Shown in pieces: positions 35,565-47,200 of a stretch of 50,013 nt of DNA. Every line of letters starts with the position of its first letter. Position 1 is the stretch's first letter. The position numbers were made by a program, and so were the translations under genes. The stretch is from positions 3,751 to 53,763 of the forward strand of contig MU616697.1 of assembly GCA_025201705.1 (NCBI GenBank), given 5' to 3'. Origin of the DNA: Dissophora ornata. Its lineage: Eukaryota > Mortierellomycota > Mortierellomycetes > Mortierellales > Mortierellaceae. The notes below the pieces were generated by a model, which saw nothing but the letters and a program-made list of their open reading frames with translations, made no database searches and had not been told where the DNA came from.

Positions 35565-38500
35565 ATGGCCGCGAGCGTTGACGGGTCCGGCAGCGATACT
35601 GCGATCCTTAATACAAATAACCCTGAATCTATTACGATCTGCAGTAATTTAAAAGGTAGCCCCGCAGAGACTGTAACCGTCAAACGCGGGCGTGGTCGAC
35701 CACGAAAGTTTCCTGTTCAGCCATTGGTGCCATCGGCTCTTTCCTCGACAGTTCAATTGCACACAACAAAAGTATTGCTTTCCAAATACGCACCACATGA
35801 CCTTACGGAAAGCCCAGCAACTTCGCTCGATGAGACTTGTCTGGGCGATCAGCCAGTCCGTACTCCCTATCCGGCCACTACCGACAATTCAGCGAAGCCA
35901 TGTGGATCGTATCCCGCCAAGCGCGAAAAATCATCGACAACGGGGCGCTGCGAATCATGTTCGGCAGTGGAAGTTAAGATTTTTAAAATTGGGATGTTAA
36001 AGGTGTGTAAGGACTGCGAGGGATTAATGAGGGAGGCATCTGGAAGCGTTCGACGACAAAACTTGAAGTCATCCAAGAGCGAATCCACAAAAGACAAATA
36101 TTCTGCAGTAGAGGATGCGAACAAGTTGGCCGAAAATCCTATCGCACACTATCAGGGTAGGGCTATTATAGCAAACGGATTGTGAATCAGGGCTCGATGC
36201 AGGTTGCTAAGAAATCTTTATTTATCACATCTATCGTAGCGCCGGTCCACGTCAAGCCGGGCGACATTCCGTATTCAACGGACGAGTTTTTTGGCACAAG
36301 CGGACGAAAAATTCGGACCTCCTCCACAAATGAAGCTCCATTATTTATGCTGAATGGTGATATGACCATCGGTTCATCCGAAACTATTGCCCCATCGTCG
36401 CTGATGTTCAAGCCCCATACAAACGACGTAGCTTCCGTACAAGAGATCAGGCCAAAGAAAACGGGACGCACACCAATGACAAATGTCAACGTAGTGAATG
36501 TGGATAGTACAAAGACCGCTATCCTACACGGTACTTGTTGCGCATGCTCATTCCTTCATGTTAACGTCCCATGTGTATCATCTTCGTTTCGTTCGATGCT
36601 TGACTCACTCTTATATGCTATGTTCTAGTGGTCGCGCGTGGAAAGATCACAGCATCCAAAGCTGTTCCTCCTCAGTTTCACTCCATATTCCCATCGTCTA
36701 TGCCAGCAAACCGAGGAAGAAAGTCAAAGGCATTACGTCCAGGTCGCTGGGCCGCAACTCAGCTCGCTAAGGACCAGGAGTCACCGACCTGCACCGATGC
36801 AGATCTTCTTCCAATTTCAGCAAAAAGCGCATCTAATGATTCCATCAAATCTTATCAAGATGTTCTATCCAGTTTTCAGACGACAGGGGCGTTTCTTACT
36901 AGGACAGCCTCGAGGTTACTTTGTGATCAGACCGTCACTGGAGCCGACTCTAACATTCATGGATATACCTTCGGCCGGCCGGTTAAAGTCCTGAACGTTG
37001 ATGGGACATGGTACTTTGGCTCTATGATAGGGCTGGAGAATGGCAAGATCAAAATTCACTTTGATGGATGGGGCGCCGAGTGGGACGAGTGGCTTGCTTC
37101 CGATAGCAGGCGCTTGAAGACTTTAGATCTTGGCGAGGTCAAACAACGGGAAGCCATCCTTCAGGCTGCGGGCGATAAGTCTCTCGATGTAGCCCCTCCT
37201 CAAGCAGGTTCTCCAGCAGTTGTTACTCCTTCACGGAGGTTCACAGGGACAGCACTCCATAGAACGCGAGACAGCCTATCATCAAACAAAAACGTAAAGG
37301 ACGCGCCAAGGAAGCGATCCATGAGAGAATGCGACTTTCCTCGATTGGAGGACGGGGGCATCGCTGGATTATCAAGCTTAGGAACTGTCGCTTCAGTACA
37401 AGTAGAGCAAGGGGCTAAGCGCATGATAAAGAACACAAAAGCCGACCCCTCAGACTGTATCCAAGAACAACCTTTAGATACCATAATACCAGGGATCATA
37501 TTACATTCGCAACCCCCGGCTGCTGGTTTGGACTTCAACAAAGTACAGCCTATCGATGATGAATCCCCCGTCCGACATGAAATCAACTCGAAAGGTACAC
37601 GGGTGCGGCATGTGCTACCTTTAGCCAAAACCCAAGAGCTCACGTCTAAGATCCATGCTGGCAAGAAGCTTCAGGCACTGAATTGCTCCCCACAATGGTA
37701 TGTGTCTATCATTCTTCTTCTGATATGACAAGTAGACTGAGTTTCTCACGATGTGTATTATGAATTCCTTTCAATAGTGAGCACTCGGCATCTGCGAACT
37801 CCAAGACCTCAAACCTGGCAACCCAAGGTCATCAAGAAGCAAAAGAAGTTCGCCTTCCCGGGTACACTCAAGGGTCGGACAAATCGATGCTAATGAGCGT
37901 CAATGTTGCACATCCCAAGACATATCCGAGTCCAGCACTGAACACCCATAGAGCCATGAACCAAATTCAACCTTGGCAAGATCAAATAGCCCAGGGCAGT
38001 GTAAGACGAGCTTCGGTGAGTGTTGAGTTGGATGGTGTATCATGCAAAAGTCGCGACCTTTCGGACATACCCTGTACCCCAGCACTATTAAATGATCAGG
38101 ATTGCCAGAATGGTCCCAAAAGCACGGCCGAAAATGAACTTAAGGAAGGTGGCATGGATAATAGCAGGGGTGGCGGCGAATCTGAGAGCAGATTTGAAGC
38201 CGAGCCAGTCGATGGACCTGGTTCGACAACCTTGGCTTTCCACTCACTGGGCAACCCTATTCAACTGGGTCTCGAACCACCAGAGATTTCACATTTCCAA
38301 TACGTGGACGAAGAAAAGCAGATACTGGGGATCGTTCATCGAGTGTTGAACACCGGATCGATTAAGAACAGGGTCATCGAGCATTCTCATGAGGATTACT
38401 TTAGTACTCACCGAACCACGAAGAAAAGGAAGGCTTCTCCCAACTCTTTTCAGGGCGACGAAAGCCATAGTGGGCATGGCTCTAAGCAGGAGAACGGTAA

Positions 38501-41500
38501 TAGCGATGATGAAATCGGCGAGGACGGAGAAGTGGCCACACGAACATTCACGAAGACCAGGGACCGCTTTGCAGCGCAGCTACAAGCTCGGCAAGAGAAC
38601 AATGGCCCCCAGAGGGTTGAAACTGATCATACAATAGTTACCAAGAAGGACCCGCAGGAGCTACAGGAAGTTCGACAAATGGCAGTACGGAACATGTGCA
38701 ACGCCCCGCTGATCAAGTATATTCGTCAAGTCGTGTACGACGAGACTGAGAGGAGCGAGGTTCTCAACATCACTTTCGAAAGTCGCAAGCAAAAGCTAGC
38801 TAGAATATTGTCTGGACGGAAGCTGACGAAGCAGCGGCGCTCTGGCTTGTTTTTAAAGAGGATTTCCGGAAACGCCACTGCTATCGATGCGCTCGGGATT
38901 ACGTTTAACGAAGCCGGCCATATTGAGACATCAACTTCGTCCAAGATCGCGGCCATACTGAAGAACCAACGCAAGATCACCCAGAAAAGGAAGGAGCGCC
39001 AGATCTCAAGAGTCATGGAAGATCCAGCCTTCAGCCACGACGAAAACCATTCTATTGGTAAAGGGACCTTCCAGAGTTTACGGAGTCTAACCGGAACAAA
39101 GAAACGGAAGCGGCTCCTGGCCGAAGATCATATTACGCGTCTGAGACAGACTATGGTGCCTGGAACTAGAATTCATGCGAGAGATCGGCAGATGGACTGG
39201 TTGATAGCAGTTATCCGGGACGTCAAAAACAGTCGAGTGCTGGTTCATTATGAGGGATACCAGGAATTTTTCAACGAATGGATTGACATCAACAGCGAGA
39301 GATTGCGATTTGATTCTTCCCTAGAACAGACTGTGCCGATACCGACAATCAACAACCAAAATGTCTTGCCTTGTGTAGCGGAAACCGTCGCAGGTGGTCA
39401 GCCCAATCCGACCCTTGATGAAGACAACATGAAACCCCAAGAGTCGCAAACTATATCGTCCGAAGCAAGAATGGAGGCCTTGAATGACAGTACCGTGCCA
39501 GAGGATAGCACGACCCAAGTCCAATGTGTCCAATGCCGCGTTAAAATTAGCCAGTTTCGGTAAGCGTAAGAGCGCCAGCGAAAGCTGGAATGTTTAGAGA
39601 CCGCCTCATTCTGGGTTTGGATACTTAACATTCTAGCGTACATTATTCACTACAGCATTTACTGCATGTATTGCGAGGCGGAGGCCAAACTTCCAGGATC
39701 AGGAAGGGAGCCATTCAATCTGTGCCTCTGGTGCTTCTCCAATGCGTTTCCAGGGCATCATGATCATCCTCGCTCGTCTTTTGCGACTAAAGTGATAGTG
39801 GGACCTCGTGGCGTTCGCCCTGTAAAAGGTGGGATTATCACACGCTTTGAGAAGGATATGTTAGACATGGAGTTTAAAGAGACCAAAAAACCGGATATTG
39901 CAGCGATGCGAGCCGCACAGTTCTATGCAATGATGAATCTGGAAAGCGACCAAGGGCTCACGTATTTGGATCAGTGGAAAGACCGCAAGGTGTGCGCGTT
40001 CTGTAATGATGACGGAAATTCCAAAGACCACTTTATTGGACCGTATCCCTTTCTACTGGCTTCGACTAACCGCTATGGTGACACCAAGAAAAAGCATTTC
40101 TGGGCTCATGATGCTTGCGCACGACATTCCCCGGAAGTCATACAAGGAACAGATGGCACCTGGTTTAATGTTTCGATGGCAATGCGTCGAGGCAGAACGG
40201 TGGTATGTTACAGCAAATGGCGGATCAAATTTTTCGGTAGATACCCATGCCTTCTGACCGTCGCTATCACGTTTCTCTGGATAGAGATGTGCCGTGTGCA
40301 AGGAAAAAGGGGCTACTATAGGATGCTTTGATCCCAAATGTGGAAGAAGTTTTCATGTCCCTTGCACAGGCAAGCCTATGTCACACTTTGAAGATGGCGT
40401 TATCTTCTGGTGTCCTCAGCACGAGAGAACTCTACTACAGCAAGGTATTGCGATGCATGCTATGCTTGATTTTTTTTTAATACAGTTCTGGTATAACTTT
40501 GTATCTGAACGCAGAAATTCTTTGTCATTCAACCCATCAAAAAAAAAAAAAAAGATACGTATGACGAAACTTTTAGCTGCGACAAGTGCTCAAAGATCCT
40601 TGGTGTGAATCCTTGGCAGACTTGCGTCAAATGTAGCAGCGACTACTTCCACACCTTTGATCTTTGTCAAGAAGTAGGATACACTATTGAAAATGCGCCA
40701 AACTGAGGTTCGATATTGACTTGAGAACTTGCGCTAACTTCTCCTCGCGTGATTTGCAGTGCTTCTCGCAGGATCAAGTCTTTCATGAGCATGGAAAGCT
40801 GGATTTCAAAATAACGTGTAAGTGTTCGAGGAGGCTATTTAGAAGTCGTTTCTTCCTTAGTTGTGATGACAGGATCGTTGATCACGGATTTGTAATCGTT
40901 AGCACTGGAGCTCATGTACCAAGAGCAGCAAGAGCGGGAGACCGCGCAAGCTCTCGAGCAGGATGAACCTATACCCGCTAAAAAGAAGCCTGTGACCTAC
41001 AAACCAAAAATGAGAAGTCTTTCCCGTCTGGTCTGCTCGTATTGCTGGTCGGCGACTTCAGCGAAGTGGAGAAAAGGTATGTCGATTTCTTTGCCCGTCA
41101 GCCGACTTTCGATGATATTTTTCTCAAGAGTTGACGCTTTAGCATTTATTTCACTAGGGTATAATGGCGTACTTATGTGCGAGGATTGCTTCTTGGCAGG
41201 GCCAGTCAATGAAGTACCAATGCAGCCACCCATCAGTATTGAAGAAGTCCCAGAAACACCAAATTCAGATCGGCCGCCACTACCTGCTTCTGATCTGACA
41301 GCTGGGAGCAGCAGCGAGCGAGCGGCTGGAAGCTATGCCACCTCCGCAGAAGATTATTTCCACAGCCCTTACTTGACCCGAACGGCGGTCTCTGCAGTTC
41401 GCTTCGATCATTCGTCTTCACAAGCTGTCTATCTTGATTCCTATGGACCAGCAGAAAATCAGTTATTCTCACTCCCAATCGATACTACCTATTATGACAT

Positions 41501-44125
41501 TCCTGGGCGAGCGCCTCGATGTATGTTGTTCAGCTTGTGTCTGTTCTCTGGTTTTGAAGGCTCACTGCAGAATGTACGAAACTTACAGTGATCTATGCGA
41601 GTAGGGGCTACGCACTCCGGCACGGATTATCATGGAACATGGCTGCCTCAAACTGTTCGGAGGTAATCACCGTAGTTTATATTAAACAATGCATACGGGA
41701 TTTCTTACTAATTTCAGCAACACCATTTTGTCCATTGGTAACAGAGCGTTGACGAAGTATACAAACCCCAATGACAAGATTCTCTCCAACTTTCTGGGTC
41801 GAGGAACCGACGCCATTGAGTGCTTTCTTTTGGGACGATGGTAAGTCTCGCATATCATGGAAAAGCCTTTACTTTGAATAGACCATATTAAAAGGAAACA
41901 GCTTTTAACCCCGACATCCAACCTTACATTTACATTCGCTTTATTTAGCTGCACGGCTGTTGACATCAATCCTGTAGGAATTCGAACAGTGAGCCTTGCT
42001 TAATGATGAAAGTGATTTACAAGAATAACGATATGGTGCCCGTTTCTTCCCACTCATAGGCAGCAATCACGCTTTCTATCCGAAACTGCTCGTTTGCCAT
42101 TCCACCAAATGGAGCCATCAAGGCTGAGCATCGCCCCACTATTTTGCAAGGAGACTCTCGCAAACTTACCGGTCCGTTGTTTGAGAATGAGAGCTTTGAC
42201 CATGTTTTGTCACATCCTCCCTACAAAGACTGTGTTGCGTACTCCACCCACATCGATGGTATGGCGAATGGCAATCACTAAGAGAAAGGGGCACGCGTGA
42301 TTAGAGCAGTGAGCAGAAGAGTGTCGCTGTATTGTCGGTATCCCCTGTATTAACTGCGTCACCTTTTTTTTCTTTGCGCAAGGCGACCTTTCTCGTTTTG
42401 GAAATGCTTTGGAGTTTCAACAAGAGATGAACTCGGTTGTACGAGAATCATATCGTTTACTAAAGATGGGCCGCCGCTGTACGCTTGGGATCGGTGATAA
42501 TCGCGAGCACTGTTTTTACATCCCTGTCAGCTTTCAGTTGATTCGCCAGTATATTAACGAGGGCTTTGAGCTTGAAGAGTTGATTGTGAAGCGTCAGCGG
42601 TACTGCGCCATGTTTGGGTTGGGAACCTACTTGTGTGTTCAGTTCGATTTCTTGTGCTTCACGCACGAGTTTATAGCAACACTACGCAAGGTGCCTAAGG
42701 AGCAAATTGATACCATGATCTTGGAGCCAGGTAATGTCCACGTTAGATTACATCATGCGAAGGATTAATACACGAAGACCTGTTATTAATCAATTTAAAC
42801 AACCTAGATTTCACGTTACTTGATAACGTTTGCATCTCAAGCACTACGAGGGCTATTCCTAGTTGCCCTATCGAGCGCAAGAGCGTGGTCATGGGCTCAG
42901 TTTGGACGTTCAAGCCGACAGAAGAGCACGACTTTCCGACTCTCTGTGTGTCCAGAATGGTATGGAGACCTGGTTTGAGAATACAACCGTGTCTGTTAGC
43001 CATGAACCTGATAGAAAGTATACTGACAGCCTAAACTATTGCGGAGTGCAGGTGGAACGATTTGGGAGGAATGAAGCCAACTGGACTGAGTTCAAGATAG
43101 AGTTCAAGACGGGGAATCTCGACCACACACAAGCTGATCAATGGACGGAGCATATAGTTGGTAGGTTTGTCGTTTTTTTTTGAGAGAGAGAGGGTTGATA
43201 TATCCATCCTTGTGTCCATTGTGAGCCAACTACTACAGTTGTCGATAATAGAAACCCTTCCACCCGAGGAAGAGGAGATGGTATCGTATGAACGGGATCG
43301 ACTTCAGCAAATTCAAGAGAACAACAGAATGCTCCTGGCTCTGGTAAGTCGTCATTTTGGAATACGAAACATCGGCAAGCTTCAACTCAAATGAATTTCT
43401 GGCATGTATGAGGCTCCGCTGACATGTAGTGTGCCTTCCTTTTTTTGTGCCAAACGCAGGGTCTGATCACTGACTTGAGCGAATCATCGGACGATATTGG
43501 CCACCAGATTAAAATCTCGAAGGACACGCCTTGTTTTCCGCCACCAGCACAGATAGCCCTCCGAATGGTTGCACATATTCCAGGTTCAGTCTTGAAATCC
43601 CATCAGGTTTCAGCCTATCGTACGGCGTTAATGCAAATATCGATTGAGGCGCTTGAGAAGCTCCCAGTAACTGGCATGCTCGTGATAGGAGCACAGGACA
43701 TTAGGACAGAGAGTGGAAAACTAATTCCGCTGGGTATGCTGATCCTGGAGGATATAATCCGTGTTGTAGGCGATGACTGCCTCAAGCTTAAGGAACTTGG
43801 TAAGCCGCCGCTGTTGTTATTAGAAGTATAATTGATGAAGCACGCAACATTTTAACCATTTTTTTTGACGTAGTTGAAGCAGTGCCTGATGGATATCAGA
43901 AAGATCGCCGAAAGGTCACATGCGTTGAGGAGTTCCCAGAAGAAATCTGTACTCCTAACGACGAGGTTCCGACCAAGCATTTGCCCATCGTCCATGTAAA
44001 CTGAACGTGCTCTGGAAATAATATTTTGCATGCCAGGTTGACTACGAGAACTGATGTATTAATTCATTTATTGTTTACAGGCTTGTTACCTTGTCTTCAC
44101 AAAGGTCAAGGAAAAACAGCAATGA
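35565..44125 (+). CDS. Chromatin-reader/DNA amino-methyltransferase fusion (AT-hook, Tudor-knot x2, ePHD, GATA-like, MTase)
   Basis: Twenty-one exons (35565-36156, 36240-36530, 36629-37697, 37778-39559, 39656-40202, 40285-40444, 40555-40673, 40760-40817, 40903-41076, 41158-41520, 41605-41662, 41718-41840, 41949-41988, 42060-42258, 42383-42730, 42808-42959, 43052-43160, 43252-43343, 43460-43799, 43874-43995, 44081-44125) join in phase into 2260 residues. In order: AT-hook (KRGRGRPRKF, about 40-50); a C-x2-C-x15-C-x2-C knuckle (129-151); Tudor-knot-like domains (about 408-462 and 1112-1162, each ending in an EW motif); a Cys-rich module (1232-1287); an extended PHD (about 1356-1480); a further zinc module (1481-1540); a GATA-like finger C-x2-C-x17-C-x2-C (about 1582-1608). 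Then comes a SAM-dependent methyltransferase: FLGRGT at 1763-1768, AVDINP ending at 1787, HPPY at 1844-1847 and THEF at 1952-1955. A second MTase-like lobe ends in HACYLVFTK (2246-2254). The motif order resembles bacterial DNA N6-adenine/N4-cytosine enzymes; the modified base cannot be told. Confidence 0.85.
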
Positions 44126-44147
44126 TGGATGAGAACATCGGAATTGA

Positions 44148-44153
44148 AATAAA
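44148..44153 (+). terminator. Polyadenylation signal of the methyltransferase fusion
   Basis: AATAAA lies 22 bases after the stop at 44123-44125. Confidence 0.6.
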
Positions 44154-44240
44154 AGCCCGCGCGACGGTAATGAATTATTTATCTCTGCTGCTGATGATGA
44201 CAGTGTTTGGTCTTAGAATGCTTTTGGATCAGTGATCATG

Positions 44241-44246
44241 TTTATT
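44241..44246 (-). terminator. Polyadenylation signal of the Byr4/Bfa1-like gene
   Basis: TTTATT on the plus strand is AATAAA on the minus strand, 19 bases after the minus-strand stop at 44266-44268. Confidence 0.6.
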
Positions 44247-44265
44247 GTTCTTGCTTGTTGTACCT

Positions 44266-47200
44266 TCATTGGAATCGGCGGCCAGTATGGCGCTCAAACT
44301 CCAACATCAACTCCGCTCTGGGCCTCAAAGGTGGGCGGCCGCGGGCACTCGTCATGAATCTGTATCCACGTTCCATAAAATCATCTTCCCCATCCTCATC
44401 ATACTGGGCAGCGTCAAAACTTCCATTCCCTTTCTTTGCACCATCCTCTCCGCTCTCAATGCATGCTTTGTTAAGCGGATCAAACGTGTGGTCGCCAATT
44501 CTACGACGGTCGTAGGACATGGCGCCTCTGCGTGCCACAGCTAGCGTCGCTGCAAAAGAAAGGGCACCTCGCGTAGAGTCGTGCTTTGCAGGCAGTCGAT
44601 GGAAAAACACCTCGTGCGACCCACCTCGCCCACGGGCCGCCAATGTTGCGGCTGCGGGCGCAGCAGAGGAAGTTGAAGAATAAGACGAGGCAAAGGGAAG
44701 CGTCTTGCCGAATCTCATGTCCCTGATGTCGTTACTTCCGCTAGCCTGGTCCTCCTTGCCCCTTGGAGTAGCTGGTTTCAAGTTTCTATCAAGCTCAATA
44801 CCATCACTTTTCAAAAGATGGGCAACAATAGACCTTGATTTGGACTTGCTCCTCGGTGGCCACGATAGCAGCGGTCTTGTAGGAAAAGACGCGTCCTTGA
44901 TCTCGATCTTGACCGTCGCCGCCCTCGTCTTCCTCTCCTTTCCTTTCTTCTTCTCTGTCACATTTTCCGTATGTCCCACCTTGTCCTCTACCCTCTGGAT
45001 GTCCTTTTGCCTCTCCTGCTCAATTTCCAGGCCATGTGTACTAGGCTTGCCGTGCTTCTTACCGAGCGTGAGCATTTTCGAGGGCGTCATCCTTGAAAAG
45101 CGACCAGGAGCCGGAGCGTTTATATCCAGAGCAATAGAAGTGCACGGAAGAGCAAAGAATTTGCCTGCTTCCCTTCGATGCTGCGCTTCAGCCATGATAC
45201 ATTGTTCCAGAAAGGCGTCCGTGATGTCAAACTCAACCCCAACCTCAAACTCGCCTCGACTACTATATCCTCCTCCACCAATGCCGTTGGAGCAACACCC
45301 CTGATTCGCTCCATTGAGACTCTTTCGGCTGGATTTTGAAACAACGGCGTGTATTCCATTGAAACTCTTCCGGCTGGATTTTGACACAACGGCGTGTACT
45401 CCAGCTGACGCGGGCCGAGAGTCTGCGGGTTCATTTGATGAAGGCGGCACCATTGTCTCTGCCCAGGCTTGCAACCGCTCTTCCTCTGCCAAATAATCCT
45501 GGCTTGAGTGACGATGAATTGAGTGCCGCGATAGCAATTGATCGCCTTTGTCTCTTCCTAGGCTGTTGCTGAAAATCGTAGCCTCTTGATTCCGTTCATG
45601 ATCATTATCTTCCTCAGCGTCCTCTTGACTTTGGTCGCTATCGCTCAGCCCTGCAAATATATCAGGCTCATCGCCCCACGCTTCATCCACTGAGCGCTGC
45701 CGACGATGGTCATCTTGTCGTCGTTGACGTCGTCGGGCAAGGTACTCTGGGTTCACAATCCAGCACATCCTGGCCGGGTCAAAGATCATCTTGCCGGCAA
45801 CTTGTGTTCGTTGTTTCGAGTACTGGCTCATATTTGAAATCAACGCCAGACGGCTAGCTCCCAAGAGCGGAGACGTCGGGAAGTAGTTGTGGGCTGATTG
45901 TGGGCTAGGGAATTCAGAAGGCGTTGGTGCGTCTTCTTCAGACTCAAACTCGTCGAGAATGTCGTCGTTACCGTTCCACATCTTATCGCTGGGATTATAA
46001 ACCATCCCTGAGACCTTGCGCACCCTTGATTGAGAGAGATCCCGAATCAATGTAGGGCCATTGGTAGCCCTTTTCTTTTTTGTTTTCTCCTAAACAACGA
46101 TGAATAAAGGGCGTACACGAAAAAGTGAGTAAAACATTCTGCAAAACATTAGCGTCGCAACAGGTTACCGCTGTTGCGTTTTAGAATGCTGTGCAAGTAC
46201 CTTTGTGGGTTCGGCGGTCATTGTTTGCCCAAATATGTCAAAGAGCGATTTCCGGATGGACTTAGATTTGCGCACCTTAGAGGGTGGCGACGGCTCGGAT
46301 TCTAATTAGAAGTACGGACCAAAAAAAAAAATGCTGCTGATCAGCATAGGGCTTACATTGTTGCTGGATTTCGATCGCTCTCTGCTTCAGAGTATTTACC
46401 TGCAGGCTTGTTGATATCCTTGAGGTTGGCTATTGATTGAGGCTTTCGTAGCCATGCCGCAACCCTGTCCGTTGACTGCCTTCTAACTTGGACCATGAGC
46501 TGTGTTGATCTCAACCTTTCATCCACAAGTGTTTCCCGTACTCCGAACGTCGGAAGATTGTCAAAGCGGTCCAACTCTGAGCCATCTCCAAACATACTGT
46601 GCTTTGGAGATCGCTTCAAAAATAGGCGGCGGGAGAACCTGTCGGCGGCCACTACAGGTGTAGCCGCTTCACCTAGGTCTGTTGTCGAAACTTCAGATAT
46701 GTCACCTAGCGAAACTAGGCCAGCCCTTGACGGTGACCGACATTCTTTTGTCGTCTCTGTAGAAGCAAGGATTGAACTCCAATCCGTGTACGAGGACGAT
46801 CGAGAATTCGGAGGTCTTTGCAGCTCAGCCCTTGAGTTGGTCGCGAATTCAACAGAGGGCAGGCCATCCAAGCTCGGCACGGCTGACGAGTGGTTCTCAG
46901 GTTTTGGGGGGAGAGCAGGCTCAAAAACAGGAATGAGTCCTCTGGCAGAGAATCTTGGTCGAGCAAGGTCTAGCTTCTTGACAAGTGTACGAAGAGTCGA
47001 GAATGACTTTCCATCTCGTTGGGGTGAAGGTTGTTTTGAGGTTGCTGGAAACTGCATAGACGACACCGACTGCATGGATTCGACCGCTTCTTCGGGTTGT
47101 ATTGCCTTCGAAGGCTCCGTGAACGAAACCGAGCGCATGGCTAATGACGACGATTTGAAGCTTGGAAAGTCGTCCTTGCAAGGGGGCAGCGAGTTTCTCT

